A stretch of DNA of 64,000 bases, from the NCBI RefSeq assembly GCF_016918735.1, contig NZ_JAFFPR010000009.1:159465-223464 (forward strand), given 5' to 3'. The first letter of the stretch is position 1; every line of letters begins with the position of its first letter. Made by a program: the position numbers and the translations under genes. Below, piece by piece: positions 11,624 through 21,897 of this stretch. This stretch comes from Leptospira abararensis (GTDB lineage Bacteria > Spirochaetota > Leptospiria > Leptospirales > Leptospiraceae). The notes under the pieces are model-generated. The model was not told the DNA's origin and made no database searches. It saw only the letters and a list, made by a program, of their open reading frames with translations.

Positions 11624-12106
11624 ATGAGAAGGTTTGTATGGATTCTGTTTTGTTTAGGAATCTCTACCTCTCCGATCCTTTCACAGACACTTGTAGATCC
11701 AAACCAAAACTTTGTTTGGGGAAGTTTTTCTTTTGTTTTTCCGGAACAAGTCGTAGTCAAACTCGAATCGACAATGAGTAAAAAACTTACCGCTTATCCT
11801 GCCAAACGTGATGGATTTTTTATGGTCGTGCGAACTCTTCCTTGGAGTGAACCATTCATTGATAAAACACTTTGGATGGATTCGGTATTTACAAAGGGAA
11901 TCGAACCTAAAACATTCCCGAAGACTCTCGGAAATCTAAACTTTCAAGTTTTCCAGGCCGACCAAATCCGAAACCAAAACGCCATACGTAACCAAGTATG
12001 GATTTGTTTGGATTCAAAACCCGCTTTATGGATCTGGATCCAATGGAAGATTGATCGTAAAGACCTTACAGAATTCTTTGAATCCAACCTGTTTCTTTCG
12101 CTTTAA
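11624..12106 (+). CDS. Secreted protein of unknown function
   Basis: A 160-residue protein with a signal peptide (MRRFVWILFCLGISTSPILS, cleavage near residue 20). The mature part has no motif I recognise and is rich in Trp and aromatic residues. The start at 11624 puts arginines directly before the hydrophobic core; an upstream in-frame ATG at 11594 would lie inside hemW. With the hemW start 4 bp away, the promoter of each gene must lie in the other's coding sequence, or one start is misassigned. Function unknown. Confidence 0.6.
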   Translation: MRRFVWILFCLGISTSPILSQTLVDPNQNFVWGSFSFVFPEQVVVKLESTMSKKLTAYPAKRDGFFMVVRTLPWSEPFIDKTLWMDSVFTKGIEPKTFPKTLGNLNFQVFQADQIRNQNAIRNQVWICLDSKPALWIWIQWKIDRKDLTEFFESNLFLSL

Positions 12107-12168
12107 TGGTAGTCTCTTGAGTTTTATGCTTGTCTCCACTTATTTCCCCGAAAGATTGGAAGTCAGTG

Positions 12169-12242
12169 GGGCCTATAGCTCAGTTGGTTAGAGCAGCAGA
12201 CTCATAATCTGCGGGTCGAAGGTTCGAGCCCTTCTGGGCCCA
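12169..12242 (+). tRNA. tRNA with anticodon CAT (elongator Met or lysidine-modified Ile2)
   Basis: A 74-nt cloverleaf. The acceptor GGGCCTA pairs with TGGGCCC (one T-G), and the anticodon stem GCAGA/TCTGC encloses CTCATAA. CAT serves both elongator Met and Ile2, and sequence alone does not settle which. The G1-C72 pair argues against initiator tRNA. CCA is not encoded. It lies 26 bp before the bifunctional nuclease gene. Confidence 0.93.
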
Positions 12243-12268
12243 CAAAACAGGAAAGGAATCGATATTCT

Positions 12269-12844
12269 ATGGAGTTTTATGAAGTAAAAATCTCTGATAT
12301 CAGCCTGACCAATGTAGGCTTTGCTGTCTTCCTGCGTCCTAAGGATTCGGATGACAAACGTGTGGTTCCTATCTTTATCGGACCACTGGAAACCCATTCT
12401 ATTACTACCGTCATCGATGGAACCAAACCTCCAAGACCCATGACTCATGACCTCATGTTGTATATGTTAACTTCCCTTGGTGCGACAGTTCTTAAAATCA
12501 CAATCGAAGAAATTATCGACAGTACCTTTTATGCAAAGATCCAACTTCGGAAAGACGAAGAGATCATCACTCTCGATGCAAGACCTTCCGATTCCATAGC
12601 TCTTGCGTTACGTGCCAATGCTCCTATATTTATCGCTAAATCTGTGTTAGATGAAACAGGGATCATTATGAAAGAGGACGAAATCCAAGGCGAAAGCGTT
12701 TCCTCTGAGAAAAAAATCCAAGCATTACCAAAATCGAATCTTCAAATTCTGGAAGAAACTTTGGAAAACGCATTAAAAACTGAAGATTACGAAACCGCTG
12801 CCAAAATCAGAGACCAAATCAAAAAGCTGATTGAGAACAGTTAA
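12269..12844 (+). CDS. Bifunctional nuclease (BFN/DUF151) with C-terminal UVR motif
   Basis: A 191-residue protein. Residues about 1-130 match the bifunctional nuclease domain: VPIFIGPLETHSI, RPMTHDLM and LDARPSDSIALALR. Residues about 150-190 form a UvrB/UvrC-type helical hairpin (LENALKTEDYETAAKIRDQI). The family has reported DNase and RNase activity in plants, while the bacterial role is poorly known. The UVR motif suggests docking to another protein, as in UvrB-UvrC or McsA. It directly follows the CAT tRNA gene. Confidence 0.88.
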   Translation: MEFYEVKISDISLTNVGFAVFLRPKDSDDKRVVPIFIGPLETHSITTVIDGTKPPRPMTHDLMLYMLTSLGATVLKITIEEIIDSTFYAKIQLRKDEEIITLDARPSDSIALALRANAPIFIAKSVLDETGIIMKEDEIQGESVSSEKKIQALPKSNLQILEETLENALKTEDYETAAKIRDQIKKLIENS

Positions 12845-12973
12845 GACCAGTCTTTGGCTTAACTATGTCTCATAGAAAATTGAACCATTAGAATTTTTTA
12901 ATTGTAATCCCACCTTTTCTTTCTTACACTTGGAATCCAAAAATAGGGTCTGTTCCCTTTATAGGAAAGTTGT

Positions 12974-13339
12974 ATGGAAAAATTAGTTATGGATGTTGTG
13001 AATGCTGGAATTGCTCTGTTTCGTTCCGGGGAAGAAAAGTTAAAAACCGCTGTTGTTGATTTAGAAAAAGTTTATAATGATCTAAAATCAAAAGGGGAAT
13101 TGGACAAATCGGCTGAGTCTCAAAAGATTCGTGACCTTTTAAACAAAACAATTACAGACGCTCAAGGTGCGATTGGAAAAACAAACGCAAGTTATGACGA
13201 AGTACTTGCTAAACTTCAGGCAAATTACCAATCAATTTACCAACAAATTGATACGGCAATCCCACCTCAGGTAAAGGAAAAGTTAAAACAAACGTTAGAT
13301 GAGCTAAAAGTTTTGATTGATAAAGCAAAATCGAAATAG
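12974..13339 (+). CDS. Phasin-like helical protein
   Basis: A 121-residue, all-helical, Lys/Glu/Gln-rich protein with no signal peptide. The N-terminus (VMDVVNAGIALFRSGEEKLK) resembles phasins and the polyhydroxyalkanoate-granule regulator family, followed by a long amphipathic coil with alanine and proline breaks (AIPPQVKEKL). A granule-surface role is inferred from this similarity only. It is monocistronic: a 129-bp gap lies before it and a strong terminator directly after. Confidence 0.65.
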   Translation: MEKLVMDVVNAGIALFRSGEEKLKTAVVDLEKVYNDLKSKGELDKSAESQKIRDLLNKTITDAQGAIGKTNASYDEVLAKLQANYQSIYQQIDTAIPPQVKEKLKQTLDELKVLIDKAKSK

Positions 13340-13372
13340 TTCTTTCTCTTTTCTCGGTAAAATTTAAGAAAT

Positions 13373-13400
13373 AGCCACAGAGATTTCTGTGGCTTTTTTT
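13373..13400 (+). terminator. Rho-independent terminator after the phasin-like gene
   Basis: A perfect 9-bp stem AGCCACAGA/TCTGTGGCT with a GATT loop, followed directly by seven T residues. It begins 33 bp after the phasin-like stop and 24 bp before the MFS gene, so it separates the two transcripts. Confidence 0.93.
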
Positions 13401-13424
13401 ATTTGTCCCTAGAGATTAGCCTAG

Positions 13425-14705
13425 ATGAGTACGTCCCCAAAACGAATCAAATTCATATTATTTCTCATTGTTTTTACGGACATGATGGGTTTTTCCCTCC
13501 TCTTTCCTTTGTTCCCCAAAACCTTAGAATTCTTCTTATTGAAAGGCGATGATGCCCTGTTCCGATTGTTCTATTCGCAAGCAAATCTTTTGTCTTTTGG
13601 GGGAGATACCAAGTATACCTTTGTATTGTTTGGTGGAATTCTGGGCAGTATCTATAGTTTTCTCCAGTTTATTGCAGCCCCCGTATGGGGAAGGTTTTCT
13701 GACCATTCGGGAAGGCGTGCTATCTTACTTTTCACCACCCTTGGTAACACTCTAGGATACATCCTTTGGTTGTTTTCTTCTCAGTTTTGGATGTTTGTTC
13801 TCAGTCGCGTGATTACAGGAATGATGGGTGGGAATTTGTCTGTAGCCTCTGCTGCCATGGCAGACCAGACCGATGAAAAGTCTAGAGCGGCGGGAATGGG
13901 CTTTTTAGGTGCTGGGATTGGACTTGGGTTTGTCATGGGTCCACTCCTTGGGGGAATCAGTTCCCAGTGGACATTTTTAGATTTTTTACACGAAGAGGGT
14001 AGCGCTGTTGTTTTTCCGGCTTCAGCCCTTTTTGCTATTTTGGTCTCTCTACTGACAGTCATCTTGGTGTTTGTATTTTTACCAAAGACCAAACCAGAAG
14101 TGGTTCCAGAAAAAGAAATCCATCCCTTCCTCTCTTTAAAGAAAATTGAATCTCGCAATTTAGTTCGTATTTCTCTATTGAACTTACTTTTTGTTCTTAG
14201 TTTTTCGGGATTTGAATTTGTTGTGAATTTTTTCCTATCGGATCGTTTTCAATTTTCTCCCAAAGAAATTGGATTCACTTTTTTATACATCGGAATCATC
14301 ATCATACTGGTGCAAGGTGGTGTGGTTCGTCGATTGTCTGGGAAAGTTTCGGAAAAACGAATTTCTCTTTATGGAGCGGTTCTTGTTGTGATCGGAATGG
14401 GACTACTAGTGAGTTTTGGAACAAGTTTTACTGGACTTTTTATATCTTTATTCTTTTTGGCTTTTGGAAGTGCACTGGTCAATCCCGGCCTTTCTTCCTT
14501 TGCCTCTCTAGAAAGTGGGAAAGGTGATTTGGGAAAATCTCTTGGACTCTTTCGAAGTTTTGGATCCCTCGGAAGAGCCGTGTCTCCTATCGTATTCTCT
14601 TTGTTATACTTTCAAAAGGGACCTAGTTTGGCCTTTTTTGTTTCCTTTATCCTTCTTATTGGATTTGGGATTTTACTTTTTATGCAAAAAGAAAAAACAA
14701 CTTAA
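13425..14705 (+). CDS. MFS transporter (TetA/DHA1-like)
   Basis: A 426-residue protein with about 12 hydrophobic segments. The loop 2-3 signature WGRFSDHSGRRAILL marks the major facilitator superfamily, and DMMGFSLLFPLFP in helix 1 together with the helix-5 stretch GAGIGLGFVMGPLLGG resembles drug:H+ antiporters. There is an unusual insertion between helices 1 and 2 (about residues 40-62). Substrate unknown. The stop overlaps the convergent ACT gene by 4 bp. Confidence 0.88.
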   Translation: MSTSPKRIKFILFLIVFTDMMGFSLLFPLFPKTLEFFLLKGDDALFRLFYSQANLLSFGGDTKYTFVLFGGILGSIYSFLQFIAAPVWGRFSDHSGRRAILLFTTLGNTLGYILWLFSSQFWMFVLSRVITGMMGGNLSVASAAMADQTDEKSRAAGMGFLGAGIGLGFVMGPLLGGISSQWTFLDFLHEEGSAVVFPASALFAILVSLLTVILVFVFLPKTKPEVVPEKEIHPFLSLKKIESRNLVRISLLNLLFVLSFSGFEFVVNFFLSDRFQFSPKEIGFTFLYIGIIIILVQGGVVRRLSGKVSEKRISLYGAVLVVIGMGLLVSFGTSFTGLFISLFFLAFGSALVNPGLSSFASLESGKGDLGKSLGLFRSFGSLGRAVSPIVFSLLYFQKGPSLAFFVSFILLIGFGILLFMQKEKTT

Positions 14706-15325
14706 AGAAAAGATTCTAACTTTGCGCGAAGCATAGGAAACATTACTTTTTCATCCAACTTCTCTCCTGTGAGGGAAGTGCGGAGAAGAAAACTATCTCG
14801 AATGTTGCCGTCAAAACTATTGGCGGTAAAACTAATGATGTCAATTCCTAAGTGGAAGAGAGACTCGGTAATTTGAAATAGAATTCCCGGTGTATCTTTC
14901 ATGCGCAGATCCATAACCGTAAAGTCAGAAGAAATGGGATTGTAGAGTTTAAGTGTGGCTTCCGAATCTCCAATCTTACGTACTAAAACTTCTTCTTTTG
15001 CATTCTCGCGCAGATACATAGCCACAGTTTTTCCTTCGTAAAAGAGAGAATAGAGATCGGTTCGGATTTGACTCAAAAGTTCTTCTGTCATCTCCCCACC
15101 GTCCCAACTGCGAATCACAAATAGGTCTTGGACATGCCCATCACTTGCAGTTTCTGCTACTGCTTCTAAAATTTCCCAACCATGGTTGTAGAGCACGGAG
15201 GTGACCCGGTAAAGGATTCCCAAGTCATCCTGGGAAAGGGAAATTTTAAGAAGGGTCGTGTCTTTTCTTGGAACACAAGAAACATGAAGGATGGGTTTTT
15301 TGATTTCTTGCATAGTTTGCGCCAT
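14702..15325 (-). CDS. Protein with two ACT domains, GlnD C-terminus-like
   Basis: A 207-residue soluble protein. The first ACT domain (about residues 20-90) contains LSQDDLGILYRVTSVLYNHGWEI split by strands; the second (about 130-205) contains MKDTPGILFQITESLFHLG and NIRDSFLLR. The arrangement resembles the tandem ACT region at the end of PII uridylyltransferase (GlnD) without its catalytic domains. Amino-acid sensing is the likely role but the ligand is unknown. The start at 15325 has a strong AAGGGAGAG ribosome site; an upstream in-frame ATG at 15349 has none. Confidence 0.82.
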   Translation of the reverse strand: MAQTMQEIKKPILHVSCVPRKDTTLLKISLSQDDLGILYRVTSVLYNHGWEILEAVAETASDGHVQDLFVIRSWDGGEMTEELLSQIRTDLYSLFYEGKTVAMYLRENAKEEVLVRKIGDSEATLKLYNPISSDFTVMDLRMKDTPGILFQITESLFHLGIDIISFTANSFDGNIRDSFLLRTSLTGEKLDEKVMFPMLRAKLESFL

Positions 15326-15399
15326 AGAACTCTCCCTTAAAATCGGCATTCTGCTTAGAACGTGAACAATCGGTGATTGGAAATGCCCAGACCGGTTCT

Positions 15400-15425
15400 A
15401 AAAAAGCCGTTCGCTAACGGAATTG
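15400..15425 (-). terminator. Terminator for the outer-membrane protein region
   Basis: Read on the minus strand, CCGTT-AGCG-AACGG is followed by CTTTTTTAG. The stem is only 5 bp but GC-rich and the U-run is good. It lies about 27 bp after the stop of the outer-membrane protein gene. Confidence 0.6.
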
Positions 15426-15451
15426 CAAAAAGAGTGCCAAGTAGTCGTTAG

Positions 15452-16609
15452 TTAAAAGGAAAATTTTGCTCCCAACATGACTGATTGGACGTTCTGTGCG
15501 ACTATGGCTTCTACAGTTAGTTTTGTAATGAGAGCATTGATTTCGATCCCTGCAATGAGGAAGTTTGTGGTGTTCGGTGCTTGTGCTTTACCACTAAGGT
15601 CCATCGTTAGAGTTCCTGTTTTGGATTGGCCGAGAGCGGATGCGGGGATGAGGGCTGCAATTTCAGGAGAGAGTGATGCGGAGATAGCAGCAGAATCCAA
15701 GGCTAAAGTGAGAGGACCTGACCTTGTTAGGTTCAGCGAGGAACTTCCGAAATTCATCGAAGCACCTGCACCAGCAAAGATCGTGAAGAAATAGAACATT
15801 CTAAATCCTGTACGAATGTCCAAAGGGACACTGGTAACCGTACTAGAGTAGTTAAACGTTGTGGCACCCCCCCAGGTTCCGATTGCGGGACCCAACGTCA
15901 GGGTTTGAGTTTTATTGTCGTTATAGGTAACATCGATGACTTGTCTTTGGTAGTGGAGCCCAAGTCCCATAGAGATCCCTGAGAATTCAAAAAGCCCAAT
16001 CCCATCGGAATAGTTTTCTATGATATGGAATCGTAAGGTAAAACCACCAGTGGTAATGTCTCCCCCAAGCTCTACATTTTTATTTTGTGCTTCGATAGCT
16101 TTTTGTACGTCACCTTGAGCAAAGTTAAATTTGAATCCGTGAAGGTATAAATTGAATCTATGAAGGAAGGTTTTTAGTTCTGGTTCTGTATCAGAAGGTC
16201 CCCCTCCCATAAGCCAACCCAAATTGACCGCCACAACAAAGTTAGGTGCAAGGGAGGCGCCAACATTGGGGAGTTTCTGAAAACTCAAATTTTGGTAAGC
16301 AACATTGATATCTTCTTTTTGTTGACCAGCAATGGCAAGACCAGCTCCGACTTGGAACCGGTTCACAATTCCTGGACCCATCATCGAAGAATTGATATTA
16401 GAAATGACAGCGGCCTCTGACATGGTCGCAAGCACTTTGTCTGTGTATTGGATTTGTAGCGCTGTGTCTAAACTATTGATTTGGGATTGGATGGTTGTGG
16501 GTAGGATGGTGCAAGCATCCCCCGTACAAGTTACTTTTGCCTGCAAGGAAACGTTTATAAGGAGGCTTGCGCTGATTGTTAGGAAAAGGATACCAATACG
16601 GAATTTCAT
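15452..16609 (-). CDS. Predicted outer-membrane or exported protein
   Basis: A 385-residue protein with a signal peptide (MKFRIGILFLTISASLLINV, cleavage after LQA near residue 24) and one CxxxxC pair early in the mature part (VTCTGDACTI). The body has many alternating polar/hydrophobic segments and a C-terminus ending in aromatic Phe (MLGAKFSF), as expected for a beta-barrel inserted by Bam. It is rich in Gly, Ser, Thr and Asn. I do not recognise the family. The start at 16609 has GGGGGCG upstream. Confidence 0.7.
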   Translation of the reverse strand: MKFRIGILFLTISASLLINVSLQAKVTCTGDACTILPTTIQSQINSLDTALQIQYTDKVLATMSEAAVISNINSSMMGPGIVNRFQVGAGLAIAGQQKEDINVAYQNLSFQKLPNVGASLAPNFVVAVNLGWLMGGGPSDTEPELKTFLHRFNLYLHGFKFNFAQGDVQKAIEAQNKNVELGGDITTGGFTLRFHIIENYSDGIGLFEFSGISMGLGLHYQRQVIDVTYNDNKTQTLTLGPAIGTWGGATTFNYSSTVTSVPLDIRTGFRMFYFFTIFAGAGASMNFGSSSLNLTRSGPLTLALDSAAISASLSPEIAALIPASALGQSKTGTLTMDLSGKAQAPNTTNFLIAGIEINALITKLTVEAIVAQNVQSVMLGAKFSF

Positions 16610-16718
16610 TTCGCCCCCATTGTACCAAATATCGGAGATTGGTCTATGCTTTCTTAACAAATGGAGGTGGTTCTATTTCCTAGTTTACAAGTCAGAATTT
16701 CTGTAGAATATTAGGACT

Positions 16719-17090
16719 ATGGCACCCATCCAAGAAAAACGGAAACATGTCCGAGTACAACCACTAGAAAAAGAGCCAGTTGAAATCCATCTGATGGGAA
16801 CTGCCCTTTTAGATGTTTTAAATGCAAGTGACATAAGTTTAGGAGGGGTTGGGATCATTGCCCCTAATCATTTTGATGAATGGGATATGAATGAAACGGT
16901 GGAGATCCTTGTGGCACTTCCAGGGGACCTGGAAGACTTTTTGGCTCGAGGTGTAATCAAACAAATTGGCAAAAAATCGAAAGAATCAGGAGTTTACGGC
17001 GTACAATTTACAGAAATTGGCCCTAAAGGAAAACAAGACCTCCAAGTTTATGTCAACAGAATGATCAGACAAGGCCGTGAGGTAAAATAG
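16719..17090 (+). CDS. PilZ domain protein (c-di-GMP receptor)
   Basis: A 123-residue single-domain PilZ protein. Both c-di-GMP contacts are present: RxxxR at Arg8-Arg12 (RKHVR) and DxSxxG at Asp38-Ser40-Gly43 (DISLGG). The C-terminal half is a beta barrel ending in a helix (VYVNRMIRQGRE). With no fused output domain it probably works by binding a partner when c-di-GMP rises. It is divergent from the outer-membrane protein gene (109 bp between starts). Confidence 0.92.
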   Translation: MAPIQEKRKHVRVQPLEKEPVEIHLMGTALLDVLNASDISLGGVGIIAPNHFDEWDMNETVEILVALPGDLEDFLARGVIKQIGKKSKESGVYGVQFTEIGPKGKQDLQVYVNRMIRQGREVK

Positions 17091-17239
17091 ACAAGTCGGA
17101 TAAAACAGATCTGATAAAAAATGATGATAGATTTTTACTCTATTATTTATTTCCTGCTATATTGTTAGAATTATTCTAATAATAATTGTTTACAGTTAAG
17201 ATAGAATGTTAGCATATATGAATGTTCTAGGATTTTTAT

Positions 17240-18757
17240 ATGACAATGTTTCGATTATCAGGTGTCTCAAGGTTAGATCAACTTAAAATATATACTCCAA
17301 TCTTTTTGCGAACTTTAGAAGATTCTCATAAACGAGAATTGATGATCACTGATCAAGCTTCAAAAATTCTTTCTACATTAAGAAAACTTTGTGTGCCTGA
17401 TTTGAATCAAAGTTATTTCGCCTTTCAATTAAACGTAGATACGATCAAAGAAAATGAATTAAAAGTATATGGGAAAACGATGATTTCCCTTGTTCAAAAT
17501 CTTTTAGACAATCAGCTAGCGATGCCGATTTTCTATTTAACTAGAATTGATGAAGTAGAGGCTGCAAATCAAATTCCTACGTTCCAATCAATGGTTGGGC
17601 CCATTCAAGTTGAGTTGGCCATTGTATCTTATTCTGGCGATCGGTTTGAAGAAAAATATGCTTTAGCCTTTAATGCAATAGCCGCAAGGTCCTTCGTAAA
17701 TCTTCAAAATTTTTTGGTTGATAATTTTCAATGGGAAGCTGCTGATTTTTTCCAAATTCCAAGAGAACTTTTAAATACAAAACCTAATTCAATTATCCGT
17801 AAATTATTGGAAGAATTTGAAACTCCGTTTGGTATTCAATTAGAATTTAAAGAAGAGTTAATTGATTATCTGGAACAAGGATTTTTAAATTCTGAAATTT
17901 ACTATTTCATACCCTCTGCTGGTTGGATTTACTTTGATACAACAGATGCGATTCAAAAAGAAGAGGAGTTTTGCCCTTTCTTTGAACAAATAATTGTCCC
18001 TAACCTTTTAGAATTAGAACCAAATCTCAAAGAACCTTTTGATTTAATGAAAATCAAACTTTCTGAATCAAAGTTTGATGAATTAAGGAGTAAAACTTAC
18101 CTTCCTCAAATTGATTTTATGGAAACTGTAGAATCACAAATAGATAAAGAAAATGTTCCTATTATGGAGTTCGTAAAAATTTATCGTTTGCTTTGTTTTA
18201 AGGCGGAAGAAATTTCTGAAGAAAAAGCAGAAAGAGAAGCAAAACAACATTTTGATATTTTATATACAATGATGAAGATGGGTGATAATTTCATTAGTCG
18301 ATTTTTATTGATTGGTCAGGATTTGTATTCAGGAAGGGACCGTGTCATTGAAGCACTTAAAAATGCAGATGATATCATGTATTGTGAATATTATTTTAAT
18401 TCAATATTTTACTGGGTATTTCTTTCGAAGGATGTAGTTTCTGCTAATATCGTTATGGATAAAGTCATCGAACAATATTATGAAGGTGATCATACTTTAT
18501 ATATATTCGAAACTATGATGGAAAAATATCCAAATGTTAAAAAAAATTTTCTATCAAATCGGAAGTTTAAGTCCTTATATAAAGATGCAAAAAATAAAGT
18601 TTATTGGAAACAAGTTTCACTGATTCAGCGATTGTTCCGATTTTTTATCGGTGATGAATTTCCTGTAGAATGGGAGAAAAATATCCTATCTAAAGTCAAA
18701 TATAGCCAAATGAAAGCTAAGTATCTTCCAAGAACTAATAAAACTAAAGCCAGCTGA
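17240..18757 (+). CDS. Unknown protein, 505 residues
   Basis: I do not recognise this protein. It is acidic, predicted soluble and mostly helical, with many aromatic residues and no signal peptide, membrane segment or catalytic motif that I can see. The N-terminal 270 residues include alternating strand/helix segments (MAIFYLTRIDEVE-like, SAGWIYFDTTD); the remaining 235 look alpha-helical. ATG at 17240 or 17246 could be the start. The region is AT-richer than its neighbours. It is monocistronic, between the PilZ gene and the TPP riboswitch. Confidence 0.75.
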   Translation: MTMFRLSGVSRLDQLKIYTPIFLRTLEDSHKRELMITDQASKILSTLRKLCVPDLNQSYFAFQLNVDTIKENELKVYGKTMISLVQNLLDNQLAMPIFYLTRIDEVEAANQIPTFQSMVGPIQVELAIVSYSGDRFEEKYALAFNAIAARSFVNLQNFLVDNFQWEAADFFQIPRELLNTKPNSIIRKLLEEFETPFGIQLEFKEELIDYLEQGFLNSEIYYFIPSAGWIYFDTTDAIQKEEEFCPFFEQIIVPNLLELEPNLKEPFDLMKIKLSESKFDELRSKTYLPQIDFMETVESQIDKENVPIMEFVKIYRLLCFKAEEISEEKAEREAKQHFDILYTMMKMGDNFISRFLLIGQDLYSGRDRVIEALKNADDIMYCEYYFNSIFYWVFLSKDVVSANIVMDKVIEQYYEGDHTLYIFETMMEKYPNVKKNFLSNRKFKSLYKDAKNKVYWKQVSLIQRLFRFFIGDEFPVEWEKNILSKVKYSQMKAKYLPRTNKTKAS

Positions 18758-18820
18758 ATTCGATCCAGTAGTGAATATTGTCTTGTCAAATTTTTCTATT
18801 TTCTTCTATTGATAAATAAC

Positions 18821-18926
18821 CGTTAGGGGTGCTTGGTTTCGATACTTTCCGATTTTTTGAGAGTGGGAACCGGCTGAGAAATACCCTTTTTGAACCTGAT
18901 CCTGGTAATGCTTGCGAAGGGAAACG
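18821..18926 (+). promoter_or_regulatory. TPP riboswitch (THI element) upstream of thiC
   Basis: The conserved blocks occur in order: AGGGGTGC, GGCTGAGAAATACCC, GAACCTGATCC, GGTAATGC and GCGAAGGGAAA. The outer bases CGTT and AACG can close the P1 stem. It lies about 110 bp before the thiC start. Thiamine pyrophosphate binding is expected to lower thiC expression. A weak GGATA/TATCC hairpin with a broken T-tract follows, and the thiC ribosome site AAGGAAA has a nearby TTCC partner, so I cannot tell transcriptional from translational control. Confidence 0.95.
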
Positions 18927-18998
18927 AGAAAAGTCCGAAGTTTTTTAGGATAGTTTTTATCCTTTAATGTTTTGTATTTGTATCCTTTGTTTTTCTGA

Positions 18999-20552
<1,554 letters not shown>

Positions 20553-20630
20553 TATGAAATATATTTGCCGATGATTTCGATACGAATTGAGTCGGCTCTT
20601 TTCAGATATAAGCAATCTCCTTAAAGCAAA

Positions 20631-20653
20631 AACCCGGCCAAATGCGCCGGGTT
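20631..20653. terminator. Bidirectional terminator between thiC and the acyl-CoA dehydrogenase gene
   Basis: An 8-bp perfect stem AACCCGGC/GCCGGGTT with a 7-nt loop. On the minus strand it continues as GGGTTTTTGC, a good U-tract for the acyl-CoA dehydrogenase transcript; on the plus strand as TTCTTTCTTT for thiC. Confidence 0.88.
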
Positions 20654-20715
20654 CTTTCTTTGAAAACTTTTGGTTTCCCATTTTTGAAAAATGGGATTTG
20701 AGAGAAGGATCTAAA

Positions 20716-21846
20716 TTATAATCCTAAACTGCGACCAATGATTTCTTTCATAATCTCTGTGGTTCCTGCATAAATGGTTTGGATCCTTGCATCGAGGTAA
20801 GCTCTTGCAATTGGATACTCCATCATATAACCGTAACCACCAAAGAATTGTAAACACTCGTCTGTATGACGTTTTTGCATCTCCGTTGTATACCATTTGC
20901 ACATGGAGGCTTCCGCAGTTGTATTTTCGCCTTTCATGTGTTCCATGACAACTTTATCGCAGAAAACTTGCGCCATTTCTAGTTCTGTTGCCATTTCCGC
21001 CATTTTGAATTTGGTGTTTTGGAAGGAACCGATTTTTTGGCCAAAGGCTTTTCTTTCTTTGATGTATTGGAGAGTGATTTTTTGAACGAGTCTTGTTGCC
21101 TCTACCGCTGCTACAGAAAGTACTAAACGTTCTTGTGCTAGTTTTTGCATGAGGTAACGAAACCCTTGCCCTTGTTTGCCGATGAGGTTTGTTTTTGGGA
21201 CAATCACATCATTGAAATACAACTCAGAAGTGTCTTGGGCTTTGAGACCAATTTTATCTAGGTTACGGCCTCTTTCAAAACCTTTCATTCCTTCTTCGAT
21301 CATCACAAGGGAAATGGTTCCATTGTCGTGTTTGACGGCAGTTATGATGAGGTCAGCCAGTTGTCCGTTGGAGATAAATGTTTTTTGTCCATTCACCACA
21401 AAATGATCACCCATATCAACGGCACTCGTGCGTAGAGACTTTAGATCCGAACCTGCTCCCGGTTCTGTCATCGCCACGGCAAGAATGGATTCCCCAGAGG
21501 CACATTTAGGCAACCAACGTTTTTTTTGTTCGTCGTTTGCATACGTGGAGATGTATGGGGCAATCACGTCATTATGAAGAGAGATAAAGAATCCACTATT
21601 TCCCACTCGGGAAGATTCTTCAATGATGATGATATTGTAAAGAAAGTCAGCACCGGAACCACCATACTCGGTAGGAACATCCGGGCAGAGGAGGCCATTG
21701 TCGCCTGCCTTTCTCCAAACTTCTTTGGGTACGATATGGTTTTTTTCCCATTCTTCGTGGTGTGGTTTAACTTCAGTTTCAAAAAATTTCCGAGCCATCT
21801 CGCGGAATTGATGGTGTTCTTCAGTAAAAGGGAGGATACGCTCCAT
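20716..21846 (-). CDS. Acyl-CoA dehydrogenase, LCAD/IVD-type catalytic site
   Basis: A 376-residue FAD enzyme oxidising acyl-CoA to trans-2-enoyl-CoA. Family signatures are LAVAMTEPGAGSDLKSLRT, FVVNGQKTFISNG, RKAFGQKIGSFQNTKFKMAEM and QFFGGYGYMMEYPIARAYLDAR. The C-terminal site that carries the catalytic Glu in MCAD/SCAD (IYEGT) reads IYAGT. Instead a Glu is present in YLMQKLAQERLVL, where long-chain and isovaleryl enzymes place their base. It is therefore probably a long- or branched-chain type, though chain length is not proven. Monocistronic or first of a short unit; a terminator follows. Confidence 0.93.
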   Translation of the reverse strand: MERILPFTEEHHQFREMARKFFETEVKPHHEEWEKNHIVPKEVWRKAGDNGLLCPDVPTEYGGSGADFLYNIIIIEESSRVGNSGFFISLHNDVIAPYISTYANDEQKKRWLPKCASGESILAVAMTEPGAGSDLKSLRTSAVDMGDHFVVNGQKTFISNGQLADLIITAVKHDNGTISLVMIEEGMKGFERGRNLDKIGLKAQDTSELYFNDVIVPKTNLIGKQGQGFRYLMQKLAQERLVLSVAAVEATRLVQKITLQYIKERKAFGQKIGSFQNTKFKMAEMATELEMAQVFCDKVVMEHMKGENTTAEASMCKWYTTEMQKRHTDECLQFFGGYGYMMEYPIARAYLDARIQTIYAGTTEIMKEIIGRSLGL

Positions 21847-21897
21847 ATGATTTGTGACTCCTTGATATGGAAATGTTACAGAAATGGCGAAATGAGG

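Noticed and set aside
12168..12242. Deciding the CAT tRNA as Met or Ile2
   Set aside because: The G1-C72 pair excludes initiator Met, but the body does not separate elongator Met from lysidine-type Ile; TilS identity models would be needed.
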